A DNA stretch of 64,000 nt. It comes from Rhizobium oryzihabitans. GTDB lineage: Bacteria; Pseudomonadota; Alphaproteobacteria; Rhizobiales; Rhizobiaceae. A program made the position numbers and the translations under genes. The DNA lies in assembly GCF_010669145.1 (NCBI RefSeq), contig NZ_CP048632.1:2810501-2874500 (forward strand). Reading direction: 5' to 3'. Positions 1 through 8,878 of the stretch are shown one piece after another. The notes below the pieces were generated by a model, which searched no databases, was not told the DNA's origin, and saw only the letters and a list, made by a program, of their open reading frames with translations. Position 1 is the stretch's first letter; every line of letters begins with the position of its first letter.

Positions 1-1111
1 TATCGGCGTTGGCAAGCAGCAGCTGGTCGAAATCGCCAAGGCGCTGTCGAAAAGCGTGAAGCTGCTCATTCTCGATGAGCCGACCGCCTCGCTCAACGAA
101 AGCGATTCCGAGGCGCTGCTCAACCTGTTGATGGAATTCCGCAAGCAGGGCATGACGTCGATCATCATCACCCACAAGCTCAACGAAGTGCGCAAGGTGG
201 CCGACCAGATCACCGTGCTGCGCGACGGCATGACGGTGAAGACGCTCGACTGTCATCAGGAAGAAATCAGCGAGGATGTCATCATCCGCAACATGGTGGG
301 ACGCGATCTGGAAGATCGTTATCCGCCGCGCGATGTGCCGATCGGCGAGACCATTCTCGAAGTGAAAAACTGGAACGCCTATCACCAGCAGCACCGCGAC
401 AGGCAGGTCCTGCACGACATCAATGTCACGGTGCGCAAGGGCGAAGTCGTCGGCATTGCCGGGCTGATGGGAGCAGGGCGCACCGAATTCGCGATGAGCG
501 TCTTCGGCAAGTCCTATGGCCACAAGATCAGCGGTGAAGTGCGGATCCATGGCAAGCCGGTGGATGTCAGCACCGTGCGCAAGGCGATCGACGCCGGTCT
601 TGCCTATGTGACCGAGGACCGCAAGCATCTCGGTCTCGTGCTCAACGACAACATTCTGCACAACACCACGCTTGCCAATCTGGCCGGCGTGTCGAAGGCC
701 AGCGTCATCGACGACATCAAGGAAATGAAGGTGGCGAGCGATTTCCGCACACGCCTTCGCATCCGCTCTTCCGGCATCTTTCAGGAAACGGTCAATCTTT
801 CGGGTGGCAACCAGCAGAAGGTTGTGCTCTCCAAGTGGCTGTTCTCAGATCCCGACGTGCTGATCCTCGACGAGCCGACACGCGGTATCGACGTCGGCGC
901 GAAATATGAAATCTACACCATCATCAACCAGCTCGCTGCCGACGGCAAAGGCGTTCTGATGATATCATCGGAAATGCCCGAACTGCTCGGCAATTGCGAC
1001 CGCATCTACGTCATGAACGAAGGCCGCATCGTCGCTGAACTGCCGAAGGGAGAGGCGAGCCAGGAAAGCATCATGCGCGCTATCATGCGCTCAGGGGAGA
1101 AGAACTCATGA
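1..1111 (+). CDS. gguA: Sugar ABC transporter ATP-binding protein GguA (5' end off window)
   Basis: This is the C-terminal part of a double-domain ABC ATPase that powers import of monosaccharides, working with the GguB permease and a periplasmic sugar-binding protein (ChvE in Agrobacterium, outside the window). The reading frame is open from base 2, so the gene enters from the left edge. The first ATPase domain shows only its Walker B (LLILDEP) and following H-loop. The second domain is complete, with a degenerate P-loop ([10 protein letters not shown]), signature LSGGNQQK and Walker [12 protein letters not shown]. This two-domain RbsA/MglA-like layout is usual for the carbohydrate CUT2 family. 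It overlaps gguB by four bases (ATGA), so the two are translationally coupled. Confidence 0.93.
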   Translation, partial: IGVGKQQLVEIAKALSKSVKLLILDEPTASLNESDSEALLNLLMEFRKQGMTSIIITHKLNEVRKVADQITVLRDGMTVKTLDCHQEEISEDVIIRNMVGRDLEDRYPPRDVPIGETILEVKNWNAYHQQHRDRQVLHDINVTVRKGEVVGIAGLMGAGRTEFAMSVFGKSYGHKISGEVRIHGKPVDVSTVRKAIDAGLAYVTEDRKHLGLVLNDNILHNTTLANLAGVSKASVIDDIKEMKVASDFRTRLRIRSSGIFQETVNLSGGNQQKVVLSKWLFSDPDVLILDEPTRGIDVGAKYEIYTIINQLAADGKGVLMISSEMPELLGNCDRIYVMNEGRIVAELPKGEASQESIMRAIMRSGEKNS

Positions 1112-2304
1112 GTTCGGCAAACACAACAAGCGAAGAAAGTAACGTCATCTCGGTCACCTCCTATATTCGCTCCAACATTCGCGAATATGGCATGCTGATC
1201 GCGCTCGTCGCCATCATGGTTTTCTTCCAGTTCTACACCGGCGGCATCCTGTTCCGTCCGGTCAACCTGACCAACCTCATCCTGCAGAACTCGTTCATCG
1301 TCATCATGGCGCTTGGCATGCTGCTCGTGATCGTTGCCGGGTATATCGACCTTTCGGTCGGCTCCATCGTCGCTTTCGTGGGCGCGATCGCGGCCATCCT
1401 GACCGTGCAATGGGGCATGAACCCGTTTCTGGCGGCACTGATTTGTCTCGTCATCGGCGGCATCATCGGTGCGGCCCAGGGTTACTGGATCGCTTACCAC
1501 CGCATCCCGTCCTTCATCGTGACGCTGGCGGGCATGCTGGTGTTCCGCGGGCTCACCCTCTTCGTGCTCGGCGGCAAGAACATCGGCCCGTTCCCGACCG
1601 ATTTCCAGATCATCAGCACCGGCTTCCTGCCTGACATCGGTGGTATCGAAGGTCTGAACACCACGTCGATGATCCTGACGCTGCTGATTACGGTCGTGCT
1701 GTTCTATCTGGCATGGCGCCGCCGCGTGGTGAACGTGAAGCACGGCATCGATGTCGAGCCGTTCGGTTTCTTCATCGTGCAGAATCTGCTGATCTCTGGT
1801 GCTATCCTCTTCCTGGGTTACCAGCTGTCCACCTATCGCGGTCTGCCGAACGTGCTGATCGTGATGCTGGTTCTGATTGCGCTCTACAGCTTCGTGACGC
1901 GCCGCACGACCATCGGCCGCCGCGTTTACGCCATGGGTGGCAATGAGAAGGCGACCAAGCTTTCCGGTATCAACACCGAACGCCTGAGCTTCCTCACCTT
2001 CGTCAACATGGGTGTGCTGGCGGGTCTTGCCGGCATGATCATCGCGACCCGCCTCAATTCGGCGACGCCGAAGGCTGGTGTGGGCTTCGAGCTTGACGTC
2101 ATCGCGGCCTGCTTCATCGGCGGTGCTTCGGCATCCGGCGGCGTGGGCAAGATCACCGGCGCGGTCATCGGCGCCTTCATCATGGGCGTCATGAACAACG
2201 GCATGTCGATCGTCGGCCTTGGCATCGACTTCCAGCAGATGGTCAAGGGTCTCGTGCTTCTCGCCGCCGTGTTCTTCGACGTCTACAACAAAAACAAGGG
2301 CTGA
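1108..2304 (+). CDS. gguB: Sugar ABC transporter permease GguB
   Basis: This is a 398-residue inner-membrane permease of the RbsC/MmsB (CUT2) family. It has many hydrophobic segments, the motif [13 protein letters not shown] near residue 80, and a C-terminal [14 protein letters not shown] loop typical of the family. It forms the channel for the sugar importer energised by GguA. The start ATG overlaps the gguA stop. A perfect hairpin follows the stop codon, before gguC. Family identity is clear; the exact substrates (galactose, arabinose and similar sugars in known Agrobacterium GguAB) are inferred from homology. Confidence 0.93.
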   Translation: MSSANTTSEESNVISVTSYIRSNIREYGMLIALVAIMVFFQFYTGGILFRPVNLTNLILQNSFIVIMALGMLLVIVAGYIDLSVGSIVAFVGAIAAILTVQWGMNPFLAALICLVIGGIIGAAQGYWIAYHRIPSFIVTLAGMLVFRGLTLFVLGGKNIGPFPTDFQIISTGFLPDIGGIEGLNTTSMILTLLITVVLFYLAWRRRVVNVKHGIDVEPFGFFIVQNLLISGAILFLGYQLSTYRGLPNVLIVMLVLIALYSFVTRRTTIGRRVYAMGGNEKATKLSGINTERLSFLTFVNMGVLAGLAGMIIATRLNSATPKAGVGFELDVIAACFIGGASASGGVGKITGAVIGAFIMGVMNNGMSIVGLGIDFQQMVKGLVLLAAVFFDVYNKNKG

Positions 2305-2330
2305 TCGGCCCACCCAAATCGCAAGTCAAA

Positions 2331-2355
2331 AAAGTGGCCGGTTTCCGGCCACTTT
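2331..2355 (+). terminator. Perfect hairpin between gguB and gguC
   Basis: AAAGTGGCCGG, a TTT loop, then CCGGCCACTTT form an 11-bp perfect stem starting 26 bases after the gguB stop. The 3' arm ends in only three T residues, so it may be a weak intrinsic terminator, a processing site or an mRNA stabiliser that lowers gguC expression relative to gguAB. Confidence 0.6.
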
Positions 2356-2418
2356 CATAAGATGCAGGCGCATGCGCCGATGAAGATAAGGCGCGTTGCG
2401 CCGGAGGAAGGAAATCCC

Positions 2419-3414
2419 GTGCTCATTTCACAGATCAAAGATGCCAGCGGCAAAATCACCGTAGCCGTTCGCGAGGAAGGCGGGCAAGCACGCGCCGTCA
2501 ACAATGCAGAGTCGGTTTATGCGCTGGCCATGGAAGCCGCCAATGGCGGCAAGAGCCTCGCCGATGTCATTTCCGCCCATGGCCTGGGCGATGCCGTCGA
2601 TCTCGAAAAGGCTTATGCCGAAGGTCGTTTCCTGCCGCCGATCACCCATCCAGATCCGGCGCATCTGCATTTGACCGGCACGGGCCTGACCCATCTCGGC
2701 TCTGCTGCTACCCGCGACAGCATGCACAAGAAGACCACGGAAGCTGCCGAGGAAAGCCTGACGGATTCCATGAAGATGTTCCGCATGGGTCTCGAAAACG
2801 GCAAGCCGAAGGCTGGCGAAAAGGGCGTTCAACCCGAATGGTTCTACAAGGGCAACGGCCATGTGGCAGCAGCGCCCGGTACCGCGCTCACCTCTCCGTC
2901 CTTTGCGCTGGATGGCGGCGAAGAGCCGGAGATGGCCGGCATCTATGTGATCTCCGACAAGGGCGAAGCTGTGCGTATCGGCTTCGCCGTCTCGAACGAA
3001 TTTTCCGATCACGTCACCGAGCGGATCAACTATCTCTACCTCGCCCATTCCAAGCTGCGCCCCGCAAGCTTCGGCCCGGAAATCCGCGTCGGCGCACCGC
3101 CGTCGGATATTCGCGGCACCTCGCGCATCCGCCGTGGTGACAAGGTGATTTTCGAAAAGCCGTTCGTCTCGGGTGAGGACAACATGTCCCACACCTTCGC
3201 GAATCTCGAATATCACCATTTCAAATACGGCCTGTTCCGCGCACCTGGCGATGTTCATGTGCACATGTTCGGCACGGCCACGCTCTCCTTCGCAGACGGC
3301 ATCAAGCCGGAAGCGGGCGATGTGTTCGAGATCGAAGCCGCCGGTTTCGGCCTGCCGCTGAAGAACCCGCTGGCCGTTGATGCGGAAGAAGAGATCATCG
3401 TTCGGCAGATATGA
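2419..3414 (+). CDS. gguC: GguC family protein (fumarylacetoacetase-like fold)
   Basis: This is a 331-residue protein of the GguC family, found next to gguAB in rhizobia and related to the fumarylacetoacetate-hydrolase superfamily used in non-phosphorylative sugar-acid catabolism. I place the start at GTG 2419, which has GGAGGAAGG seven bases upstream and begins M(V)LISQIKDASG. An in-frame ATG at 2362 has no such site and would abut the hairpin. Conserved-looking acidic and Gly-rich stretches include ITHPDPAHLHLTGTGLTH and FEIEAAGFGLPLKNPL. The role is probably in metabolism of an imported sugar derivative; the exact reaction is not shown by the sequence. Confidence 0.85.
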   Translation: MLISQIKDASGKITVAVREEGGQARAVNNAESVYALAMEAANGGKSLADVISAHGLGDAVDLEKAYAEGRFLPPITHPDPAHLHLTGTGLTHLGSAATRDSMHKKTTEAAEESLTDSMKMFRMGLENGKPKAGEKGVQPEWFYKGNGHVAAAPGTALTSPSFALDGGEEPEMAGIYVISDKGEAVRIGFAVSNEFSDHVTERINYLYLAHSKLRPASFGPEIRVGAPPSDIRGTSRIRRGDKVIFEKPFVSGEDNMSHTFANLEYHHFKYGLFRAPGDVHVHMFGTATLSFADGIKPEAGDVFEIEAAGFGLPLKNPLAVDAEEEIIVRQI

Positions 3415-3466
3415 TCTGCGGACTGTGTGTGAAAAATGGTCGGGGGTGGGTCATCCCTCCCTCAAC

Positions 3467-3495
3467 GTCATCCTCGGGCTTGTCCCGAGGATGAC
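3467..3495. repeat. Interspersed palindrome, family A (single arm)
   Basis: GTCATCCTCGGG and CCCGAGGATGAC flank a five-base loop (CTTGT). The same palindrome, as two-armed versions, occurs at 45265-45337 and 49569-49652. It lies between the convergent gguC and VOC genes. Confidence 0.75.
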
Positions 3496-3559
3496 GCCAG
3501 ATGATAGCTCTTTCATCCGATTATCCCTTTGTGCGTCGGGCAACTTTCAAGCGCTTGCC

Positions 3560-3970
3560 TTATCCGAACCCCCACAGCTTTCCTTCACCAACCTCCACCG
3601 AATTACCCGCCGGGTCTCGGATATAGACGGAATAGCTGTCATTCGGCCAATGGTGATAGTGTTCGATGGCGATGCCTAGCTCTTCGAAGCGCGCCTTCCA
3701 GCCGTCCACTTCCGCCTTGTCTTTCGCATAAAAACAGAAATGGCCTTGCCCGGTTGCGCCATGGCGCGGGATCGGATTGTCCGGCGTGGCCTTGCGTGAT
3801 TGTTGCGGATCGAAGATCAGCAGCATCTGCCGGCCGCATTTGAAGAATACGAACTGCCCCGCTAGCCTGCGCACCACCTCCAGCCCGAAGACATCGCGGT
3901 AAAAGGCCTCGGCGGCGTCGAGATCATCCGCGTAGATCGCGGTTTCCATAATGGCGGCTGGCGGGCGCAT
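3560..3970 (-). CDS. VOC family (glyoxalase/bleomycin-resistance fold) protein
   Basis: This is a 136-residue cytoplasmic protein of the vicinal-oxygen-chelate superfamily. It shows the paired beta-alpha-beta modules, with AIYADDLDAAEAFYRDVFGLEV at the start and SVYIRDPAGNSVEV near the end, a signature shared by glyoxalase-like metalloenzymes and fosfomycin/bleomycin resistance proteins. The probable metal ligands are histidine (GHFCFY) and glutamate (SVEVGE). The start ATG has GGAGGAAACC directly upstream. The gene follows the acetyltransferase gene on the same strand after 46 bases. The substrate cannot be told from sequence. Confidence 0.85.
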   Translation of the reverse strand: MRPPAAIMETAIYADDLDAAEAFYRDVFGLEVVRRLAGQFVFFKCGRQMLLIFDPQQSRKATPDNPIPRHGATGQGHFCFYAKDKAEVDGWKARFEELGIAIEHYHHWPNDSYSVYIRDPAGNSVEVGEGKLWGFG

Positions 3971-4016
3971 GGTTTCCTCCGGTCGTCCATGGGCTGTCCG
4001 GCGCGGACAGACGGCT

Positions 4017-4481
4017 TCAAGTTTTCGTGCTGTAGGTCAGCACGGTCAGATCGTGTTTGCCGACACCGCGTTCAAGGACGGTCCAGCCGCAATTGATATA
4101 GTAGGTTTCGAGATCGCGCTCACAGCACAGATAGCTGATGTGGTGACCGAGTTCGGCCGCCCTTTTCGTCGCGGCTTGCATCAGCGCCCGGGCGACGCCC
4201 GAGCGCCGGCGGTCTTCCTCCACCCAGAGCGCGGCGACCCAGGGCAGATATTGCGGACGTTCTTCCAGATCGCAATGGATGAGGAAGGCTGAACCGACAT
4301 AAACGTCGCCGTCATGGGCGACGAAGCCGGTTGGCAGGGCATGGGGATTGGTCATGTCCTTCAGATGTTCCGCAACATCGCCGACATGCAGGCCGCTGTC
4401 CTGCCACCATGCCGTCCAGACCCGTTCAGCGATGATGGGGCCATGGGACTGGCAGTCCCGATAGTCGGAAATCCTGTACAA
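4017..4481 (-). CDS. GNAT family N-acetyltransferase
   Basis: This protein of about 154 residues has the GNAT acetyl-CoA-binding motif A (ALWVEEDRRRSGVARALMQ, an R/Q-x-x-G-x-A version) in its middle. I place the start at TTG 4481 because GAGGAG lies seven bases upstream. The first ATG (4535) would add 18 residues of basic, non-conserved-looking sequence that includes this ribosome site. GNAT enzymes acetylate amines on small molecules or proteins, and the acceptor here is unknown. The gene lies between a methyltransferase and a VOC gene, all on the minus strand. Confidence 0.82.
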   Translation of the reverse strand: MYRISDYRDCQSHGPIIAERVWTAWWQDSGLHVGDVAEHLKDMTNPHALPTGFVAHDGDVYVGSAFLIHCDLEERPQYLPWVAALWVEEDRRRSGVARALMQAATKRAAELGHHISYLCCERDLETYYINCGWTVLERGVGKHDLTVLTYSTKT

Positions 4482-4601
4482 AAGTCGTCTCCTCGCGGAC
4501 TTCTTTGCCCGCAGGCTGAAGCCGGACCATGCCATGTCAATCGATGCCGCGATTTAAACGGTCGGGACGCGCTTTCGCAACCTGCAGGTTGCTGAAAAGG
4601 G

Positions 4602-5198
4602 TCAGGACTTCGTTGCCGTCACATGCAGCCAGTCGGTCGGCAGCTTGTCATATCCGCTGCCCATCCGGGCTTCTATCTCGAGGCTTGTCCAGCCAAGCTG
4701 GCCGTACAGGTCTTCCAGCCAGGCTTTCGAAGGATAGTTGTAATAACGGCCGAAGGTGTCGCGGCCTTCCGCCTCTCCCGCCTTGAAGCTGGCGTAGAAA
4801 ACGCCGCCCCGCTTCAGCGCTGCATGGATGCGGCCGATGATGCCGGGAAGGGCGGGGCGGGGCACATGCAGCAGGCAGGCATTGGCCCAGACGCCGTCAT
4901 AACGATCGCTGTCGCCGATATCCTCGAACAGCAATGTCTTGACGGGAATGCCAAGCCGGGCTTCCGCAGCCTTGGCGATGTCGGGCGTTCCATCGGTGGG
5001 GTGAACGTCGAAACCCGCAGCCAGCATGAATTCGCTGTCCTGCCCACCGCCGCATCCCAATTCCAGGACGGTCGCACCGTCCGGCAGGCGCGCCAGAAAT
5101 TCTTCCAGTTGGGGTCGGTCCGGCGCCTGTCCCCTTGATGTATAGGCTCCGGCGTTGTCGGTATAAAAGCCGATGGTGTCGTCGTCTCTGGCGGTCAT
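4602..5198 (-). CDS. Class I SAM-dependent methyltransferase
   Basis: This is a 198-residue Rossmann-fold methyltransferase. Motif I is VLELGCGGGQDS (residues about 43-54), followed by an acidic motif II and HVPRPALPGIIGRIHAALKRGG, typical of small TehB-like or ubiquinone-type enzymes. The gene starts four bases after the stop of the transglutaminase-like gene, which suggests it is the last member of that minus-strand operon. The methyl acceptor is unknown. A link to the product of the ATP-grasp / alpha-E / transglutaminase cassette is possible and would be an inference from spacing alone. Confidence 0.85.
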   Translation of the reverse strand: MTARDDDTIGFYTDNAGAYTSRGQAPDRPQLEEFLARLPDGATVLELGCGGGQDSEFMLAAGFDVHPTDGTPDIAKAAEARLGIPVKTLLFEDIGDSDRYDGVWANACLLHVPRPALPGIIGRIHAALKRGGVFYASFKAGEAEGRDTFGRYYNYPSKAWLEDLYGQLGWTSLEIEARMGSGYDKLPTDWLHVTATKS

Positions 5199-5202
5199 TG
5201 TC

Positions 5203-6024
5203 TCAACTCTGCGACTGGCTCTGGCTTTGTGTTTCCTGCACGGTCACGGAGACACTTAGCGTTTCGCCGGCCGGGCCGATCCGCATGCCGGAGATCGGCG
5301 CACAATCACGGTAGCAGAGGCCGGAGGCGATGCGGACATAATGGTCATCCGGGCAGATGTTGTTGGCGGCGTCGAAACCGACCCAGCCAAGCCCCTGAAG
5401 ATGCACCTCGGCCCAGGCATGGGTGGCCGTCTGCTGCGCCACTTCGTCCATCATCAGATAACCGGAGACATAACGTGCGGGCAGGCCGATCAGCCGTGCG
5501 GCAGAAATCAGGATATGGGCGTGGTCCTGGCAGACGCCCTTGCCGGCCTCCAGTGCCGTTTCCGCCGTGGTTTCAGTGTCGGTCGAGCCCGGCATATATT
5601 GAACCTTGCGGTGAATATTCTCCATGAGGTCATGCAGGCGGGCAAGCTCGCTGTCACCGTTGCTGGTCTTTGCCAGTTCACGCACCAGTTTTCCCGGCTT
5701 GGTCAGCGGCGTCTCGCGCATGAAGAGCCACAGCGGCGCATTGCCGGTATGGGTACCGAACACGCCGGCCTTGTCCTCTGTGATGACGAGGCCGCTTGCC
5801 AGAACCTTGACCTTCCGTTGCGGGCCTTCCGTCTCCACCAGGGCAACCCGGTTGCCGAAATGGTCGTCATAGGTCACTTCGACGGTGGCGCCGTCGACCG
5901 ATACATCCCAGTCTTCGACCGTCTGGCATGGGCCGGTCTGCGGTGTCAGGCGCAGCCGCTGCAATGCATAGGGCATCGGCTCGTCATAGACATATTCCGT
6001 CGTATGGGTGATTTTCAGACGCAT
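5203..6024 (-). CDS. Transglutaminase-like cysteine protease family protein
   Basis: This 273-residue protein has an N-terminal beta-rich domain (bacterial transglutaminase-like N-terminal region) followed by a transglutaminase core. The catalytic triad is visible: Cys165 in GKGVCQDHAH, His202 in THAWAEV and Asp218 in GWVGFDAAN. Proteins of this family usually act as peptidases or amidases. The C-terminus ends in an unusual SQ dipeptide run (QSQSQSQS). It sits 21 bases after the alpha-E gene and belongs to a cassette with that gene and the ATP-grasp gene upstream. No signal peptide is seen, so a cytoplasmic site is likely. Confidence 0.9.
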   Translation of the reverse strand: MRLKITHTTEYVYDEPMPYALQRLRLTPQTGPCQTVEDWDVSVDGATVEVTYDDHFGNRVALVETEGPQRKVKVLASGLVITEDKAGVFGTHTGNAPLWLFMRETPLTKPGKLVRELAKTSNGDSELARLHDLMENIHRKVQYMPGSTDTETTAETALEAGKGVCQDHAHILISAARLIGLPARYVSGYLMMDEVAQQTATHAWAEVHLQGLGWVGFDAANNICPDDHYVRIASGLCYRDCAPISGMRIGPAGETLSVSVTVQETQSQSQSQS

Positions 6025-6045
6025 AAGATGTCCCCGTCCACGCGC

Positions 6046-6987
6046 TTACTGATAAAAGCGGTAGCCTTCCACGATTTCCTGGCCCAGCTGACCGTTGCGG
6101 TTGACAAATCTCTCCAGAAACTCGTGCAGACCTTCATCCATGACACGGCCGATGGTCGTCTTGCGCAGACTGTCGCGAATGCTTTCTGCCGTCTCATGCG
6201 CCTTGTGCCTTTCGCCGTAATCCTCGGCTATGTAATTGAGGTTGCTGGCGATCTTTTCGTAACAATAGGCGAGCGAGCGCGGCATGCGGCCGTTGAGAAT
6301 GAGGAAGTCGGCAATATTGGCCGGCTTGTACTCCGCATCATAGACCCAGCCATAGGAGCGGTGGGCCGAGACCGACCGCAGGATGGATTCCCATTGCGCA
6401 TTGTCGAGCGAGGAGCCGACATGGGCGACGGCCGGCAGCAGCACGTAATATTTCACGTCCAGAATGCGGGCGGTGTTGTCGGCGCGCTCAATGAAGGTGC
6501 CGATGCGGGAGAAATTATAGAGATCGTTGCGCAGCATCGAACCGTGAAAAGCGCCGCGCACCAGACCGGCGCGATGCTTGATGACATCGATGGTCTGCGG
6601 CAGCTCGGCATGGCTGAGCTTGCGGCCGAGGATATTCTTCAGCTCGATCCAGAATTCATTGGTGGCTTCCCATGTCTCGCGCGTCAGCGCCGTCCGCACC
6701 ATGCGGGCATTGTTGCGGCCCGCCTCGATGCAGGACATGACGCTGGAAGGGTTGGCCTTGTCCCGCAGCAGATAATCGATCGCATTGGCCGCCGTCACCT
6801 TCTCGCGCGTTTCGAGAAAGGCTTCGTGCACGCCCGCACTTTGTAATACGCCATCCCAGTCCTCATCACCGCTGCCGCTGCGCGTGAGTGAAACGCGCAG
6901 GCCCGCATCGATCAGCCGGGCGATGTTTTCAGCGCGCTCGATATACCGGAACATCCAGTAGAGCCCGTTTGCCGTTCTGCCCAGCAT
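6046..6987 (-). CDS. Alpha-E domain-containing protein
   Basis: This is a 313-residue, mostly alpha-helical protein of the alpha-E (DUF403) family. The N-terminus MLGRTANGLYWMFRYIERAENIARLIDAG and the later TFIERADNTARILDVKYY are the two hallmark repeated helices with conserved R-x-x-E-R-A-(D/E)-N-x-A-R. The family is known mainly by its constant gene pairing with circularly permuted ATP-grasp and transglutaminase-like proteins, exactly as here (three bases after the ATP-grasp stop). The biochemical role is unknown; it may be a partner or second catalytic subunit in making or modifying a peptide-like product. Confidence 0.92.
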   Translation of the reverse strand: MLGRTANGLYWMFRYIERAENIARLIDAGLRVSLTRSGSGDEDWDGVLQSAGVHEAFLETREKVTAANAIDYLLRDKANPSSVMSCIEAGRNNARMVRTALTRETWEATNEFWIELKNILGRKLSHAELPQTIDVIKHRAGLVRGAFHGSMLRNDLYNFSRIGTFIERADNTARILDVKYYVLLPAVAHVGSSLDNAQWESILRSVSAHRSYGWVYDAEYKPANIADFLILNGRMPRSLAYCYEKIASNLNYIAEDYGERHKAHETAESIRDSLRKTTIGRVMDEGLHEFLERFVNRNGQLGQEIVEGYRFYQ

Positions 6988-6990
6988 GGC

Positions 6991-8400
6991 TTAGTCCTCC
7001 AGTACCCATGTATCCTTGGTGCCGCCGCCCTGGCTGGAATTGACCACCAGCGAGCCCTGCTTGAGGGCAACGCGGGTCAGTCCGCCGGGAATGATCTTCA
7101 CCTTGTCTGAAACCAGCACATAAGGACGCAGATCGACATGGCGCGGCGCGATGCCGTTCTTCACCATGATCGGCACGGTGGAAAGCGACAGCGTCGGCTG
7201 CGCAATGTAGTTGGAGGGGCGGGCTTTCAGCTTTTCGGCAAAAAGCGCCCGTTCCTTTTTCGACGCGGTGGGGCCGACCAGCATGCCGTAACCACCCGAA
7301 CCGTGGACTTCCTTGACGACCAGTTCGGCAAGGTTGTCGAGAACGTATTTCAGGCTGTCCGGCTCCGAACAGCGCCATGTCGGCACGTTTTCCAGCAGCG
7401 GCTTGCGGCCGGTATAGAATTCGACGATCTCAGGCATGTAGGAATAGATCGCCTTGTCATCGGAAATGCCGGTGCCGGGGGCATTGGCGATGGTGATGTT
7501 GCCGGCGCGATAGACATCCATGATGCCGGGCACGCCGAGCGCCGAATCCGGCCGGAATGTCAACGGATCAAGGAAATCGTCGTCGACGCGGCGGTAGAGC
7601 ACGTCGATGGCTTCATAGCCCCGTGTGGTGCGCATCTTGACCTTGCCGTCCATGACGCGCAGGTCGGAGCCTTCCACCAGTTCCACGCCCATCATGTCGG
7701 CGAGGAAGGAATGTTCGTAATAGGCGGAATTATAGATGCCGGGCGTCAGCACCGCGACACGCGGCTTGCCGGTGCAGCCGGGAGGGGCGAGCGAGGCGAG
7801 GGACTGGCGCAGGAGGTAGGGATAGTCCTCCACCCGCCGGACCTTGTTTTCATGGAAGAGTTCCGGGAACATCTGCATCATCGTTTCACGGTTTTCCAGC
7901 ATGTAGCTGACACCGGATGGCGTGCGGGCATTGTCTTCCAGAACATAGAACTGGTCTTCGCCGGTGCGGACGATATCCGTGCCGACAATGTGGGTATAGA
8001 CGCCGCCGGGCGGGGTGAAACCGATCATTTCCGGCAGGAAGGCTTCGTTTTTCTCGATGATTTCGCGGGGAATGCGTCCGGCGCGGATGATTTCCTGCTT
8101 GTGATAGATATCGTCGAGGAAAGCGTTGAGAGCGAGAACCCGCTGTTCGATACCCTGGGCCAGTTTGCGCCACTCACGGCCGGAAATGATGCGCGGGATG
8201 ATATCGAAGGGGATCAGTTTTTCTGAACTGTCGGCGTGGCCATAGACTGCGAAAGTAATACCGGTTTTTCGAAAGATGTTTTCCGCGTCTTTTGACTTCT
8301 GGATCAGGTGCGCCCTGTCCTGCCGGCTGTACCACTCGTTATAGTTTTCATATGGGCTTCGCGGCGTTTCGTCCGCATTTATCATTTCGTCAAATGCCAA
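6991..8400 (-). CDS. Circularly permuted ATP-grasp type 2 protein
   Basis: This protein of about 469 residues belongs to the circularly permuted ATP-grasp family, predicted amide-bond ligases. Typical stretches are DAENIFRKTGITFAVYG, FVLEDNARTPSGVSYM-like (here YVLEDNARTPSGVSYMLENR), YNSAYYEHSFLADMMGVELVEGSDL and the C-terminal VKEVHGSGGYGMLVGP. The start is probably TTG 8400, giving MAFDEM as in relatives, with AGGGGA about ten bases upstream. The ATG at 8424 has no good ribosome site. It is the first gene of a tight operon with the alpha-E and transglutaminase-like genes. The substrate and product are unknown. Confidence 0.9.
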   Translation of the reverse strand: MAFDEMINADETPRSPYENYNEWYSRQDRAHLIQKSKDAENIFRKTGITFAVYGHADSSEKLIPFDIIPRIISGREWRKLAQGIEQRVLALNAFLDDIYHKQEIIRAGRIPREIIEKNEAFLPEMIGFTPPGGVYTHIVGTDIVRTGEDQFYVLEDNARTPSGVSYMLENRETMMQMFPELFHENKVRRVEDYPYLLRQSLASLAPPGCTGKPRVAVLTPGIYNSAYYEHSFLADMMGVELVEGSDLRVMDGKVKMRTTRGYEAIDVLYRRVDDDFLDPLTFRPDSALGVPGIMDVYRAGNITIANAPGTGISDDKAIYSYMPEIVEFYTGRKPLLENVPTWRCSEPDSLKYVLDNLAELVVKEVHGSGGYGMLVGPTASKKERALFAEKLKARPSNYIAQPTLSLSTVPIMVKNGIAPRHVDLRPYVLVSDKVKIIPGGLTRVALKQGSLVVNSSQGGGTKDTWVLED

Positions 8401-8878
8401 CTTCGATGTCCCCTTTTTTACCATATGAATACAACGACAAATGCAATGCAAGAACTATGCGGGCGTCCCCGCGAAGATTTTTCAGCGCCCTAGAGTTTTA
8501 AAAAAGAAGCGTTTTTTCGGTTTCAGCCTATAAATGCGGCATCGGCAAAATGGTTGCGCGGCGAGGCGGGGCTGATGAGGGTGGTGGTGCTGTGTGCGCC
8601 TTGGGCGAATGCATAAATTTTGTTCGTTCGCTTTCGGTTGATGGCTTGCGCCGCCTGCATCAGAAAATCTGAAAGATGGCATCACGAAAAGGCTTTTGAC
8701 CTTTTAAGGGGATGGCGATACCGCCTTGCCGAAACGGCTCCGGTTTTGCCGCGTATATTGGCCGTCATCCGGCCCGATCGTTCGCCGGTTGCCTGAAGCT
8801 GCAGAAATATCAATTCGCCGCATGCATTGATGTCGCCCATCTCCGGTGACAGCGCCTTGCGGCACAGGGGATGTTCCC
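8401..8878. other. Divergent intergenic region, no gene recognised
   Basis: This 478-base gap separates the minus-strand ATP-grasp operon from a plus-strand transporter and must hold both promoters. I see A/T-rich runs near 8497-8530 but no clear operator, RNA gene or conserved protein. Confidence 0.5.

Noticed and set aside
5341..6846. A 501-codon plus-strand frame across the transglutaminase and alpha-E genes
   Set aside because: It crosses two real minus-strand genes and their intergenic gap with no domain of its own.
8482..8685. A 67-codon minus-strand frame in the 8.4-8.9 kb gap
   Set aside because: It has no ribosome site or recognisable motif, and looks like chance in the promoter region.
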